Assembly (NCBI GenBank): GCA_029556335.1
Contig: JAKQFA010000028.1
Span: forward strand, 186,501-250,500
From: Methanobacteriota archaeon
Lineage (GTDB): Archaea > Methanobacteriota > Methanobacteria > Methanobacteriales > Methanobacteriaceae
Direction: 5' to 3'
DNA: 64,000 nucleotides
Shown: positions 63,999 through 64,000 of the stretch, piece after piece
How positions within the stretch are numbered: the stretch's first letter is position 1
How the letters are laid out: every line of letters begins with the position of its first letter
The notes under the pieces: generated by a model
Told to the model about the DNA's origin: nothing
Database searches by the model: none
What the model saw: the letters and a program-made list of their open reading frames with translations, nothing else
Translations under genes and position numbers: made by a program

Positions 63999-64000
63999 GG

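Overview
The window is a chromosomal segment of a methanogenic archaeon of the order Methanobacteriales, most likely a Methanobacterium-type mesophile. The evidence is archaeal replication genes (Orc1/Cdc6, PolD small subunit, Hef), a Kae1-Bud32 fusion, methanogenesis marker protein 12, an F420H2 oxidase beside an MsvR-type regulator, methanogen-style strong Shine-Dalgarno sites (GGTGA/GGAGG), TATA-type promoters and tRNA genes without encoded CCA. From memory, the gene order follows the Methanothermobacter thermautotrophicus chromosome in several blocks; I could not align it.

Layout. 1-3.5 kb: tail of a polyprenol/dolichol-kinase-like gene and a three-gene ABC-2 exporter operon. 3.8-6.2 kb: moeA and a membrane M50 protease. 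6.3-9.6 kb: a sulfur-relay-like cluster (DsrE, DsrF and DsrH homologues, a CdhE-type Fe-S protein and a mini zinc protein) divergent from a CoA-disulfide-reductase/NADH-oxidase-type flavoprotein. 9.8-12.1 kb: F420H2 oxidase and its divergent redox regulator with visible TTCG-N8-CGAA operators. 12-15.8 kb: MetX-like hydrolase, CbiL and an XPD/DinG-type helicase. 15.9-17.9 kb: tRNA-Arg and two decayed DUF4013 membrane genes. 18-24.2 kb: hisF, a Ser-type proteasome-like Ntn hydrolase, OGG-type glycosylase, GAF protein, cyclophilin and small membrane proteins. 24.4-28 kb: argD, lysA, dapF. 28-34.7 kb: cobalamin genes (CobJ/CbiH fusion, CbiG, CbiB) around the PolD small subunit and a class II aldolase.

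34.9-35.6 kb is the replication origin, followed by cdc6. It has ten origin boxes in two convergent arrays (3 reverse, 7 forward) with a 51-54 bp period, flanking an AT-rich centre. 36.9-44.5 kb holds pyrB, trmI, hef, an aconitase-X subunit, a DHH nuclease, rps15 and an ITPase. 45-48.3 kb is a lower-GC accessory stretch: a beta-helix surface protein, a possible small RNA and a zinc-ribbon membrane protein. 48.6-64 kb returns to housekeeping genes: KEOPS, CobT-like, UppP, ilvE, two tRNA-Val, surE, marker 12, ilvC-ilvN-ilvB, purD, argF, a TetR regulator and the end of argS.

The most interesting items are the phased two-array origin, the Dsr/Tus-like locus with a Fe-S partner, the proteasome-like protein whose residue after Met1 is Ser in the catalytic position, and two intergenic stretches that look like structured RNAs. 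Nothing looks like a phage, an intact insertion sequence or a CRISPR array.
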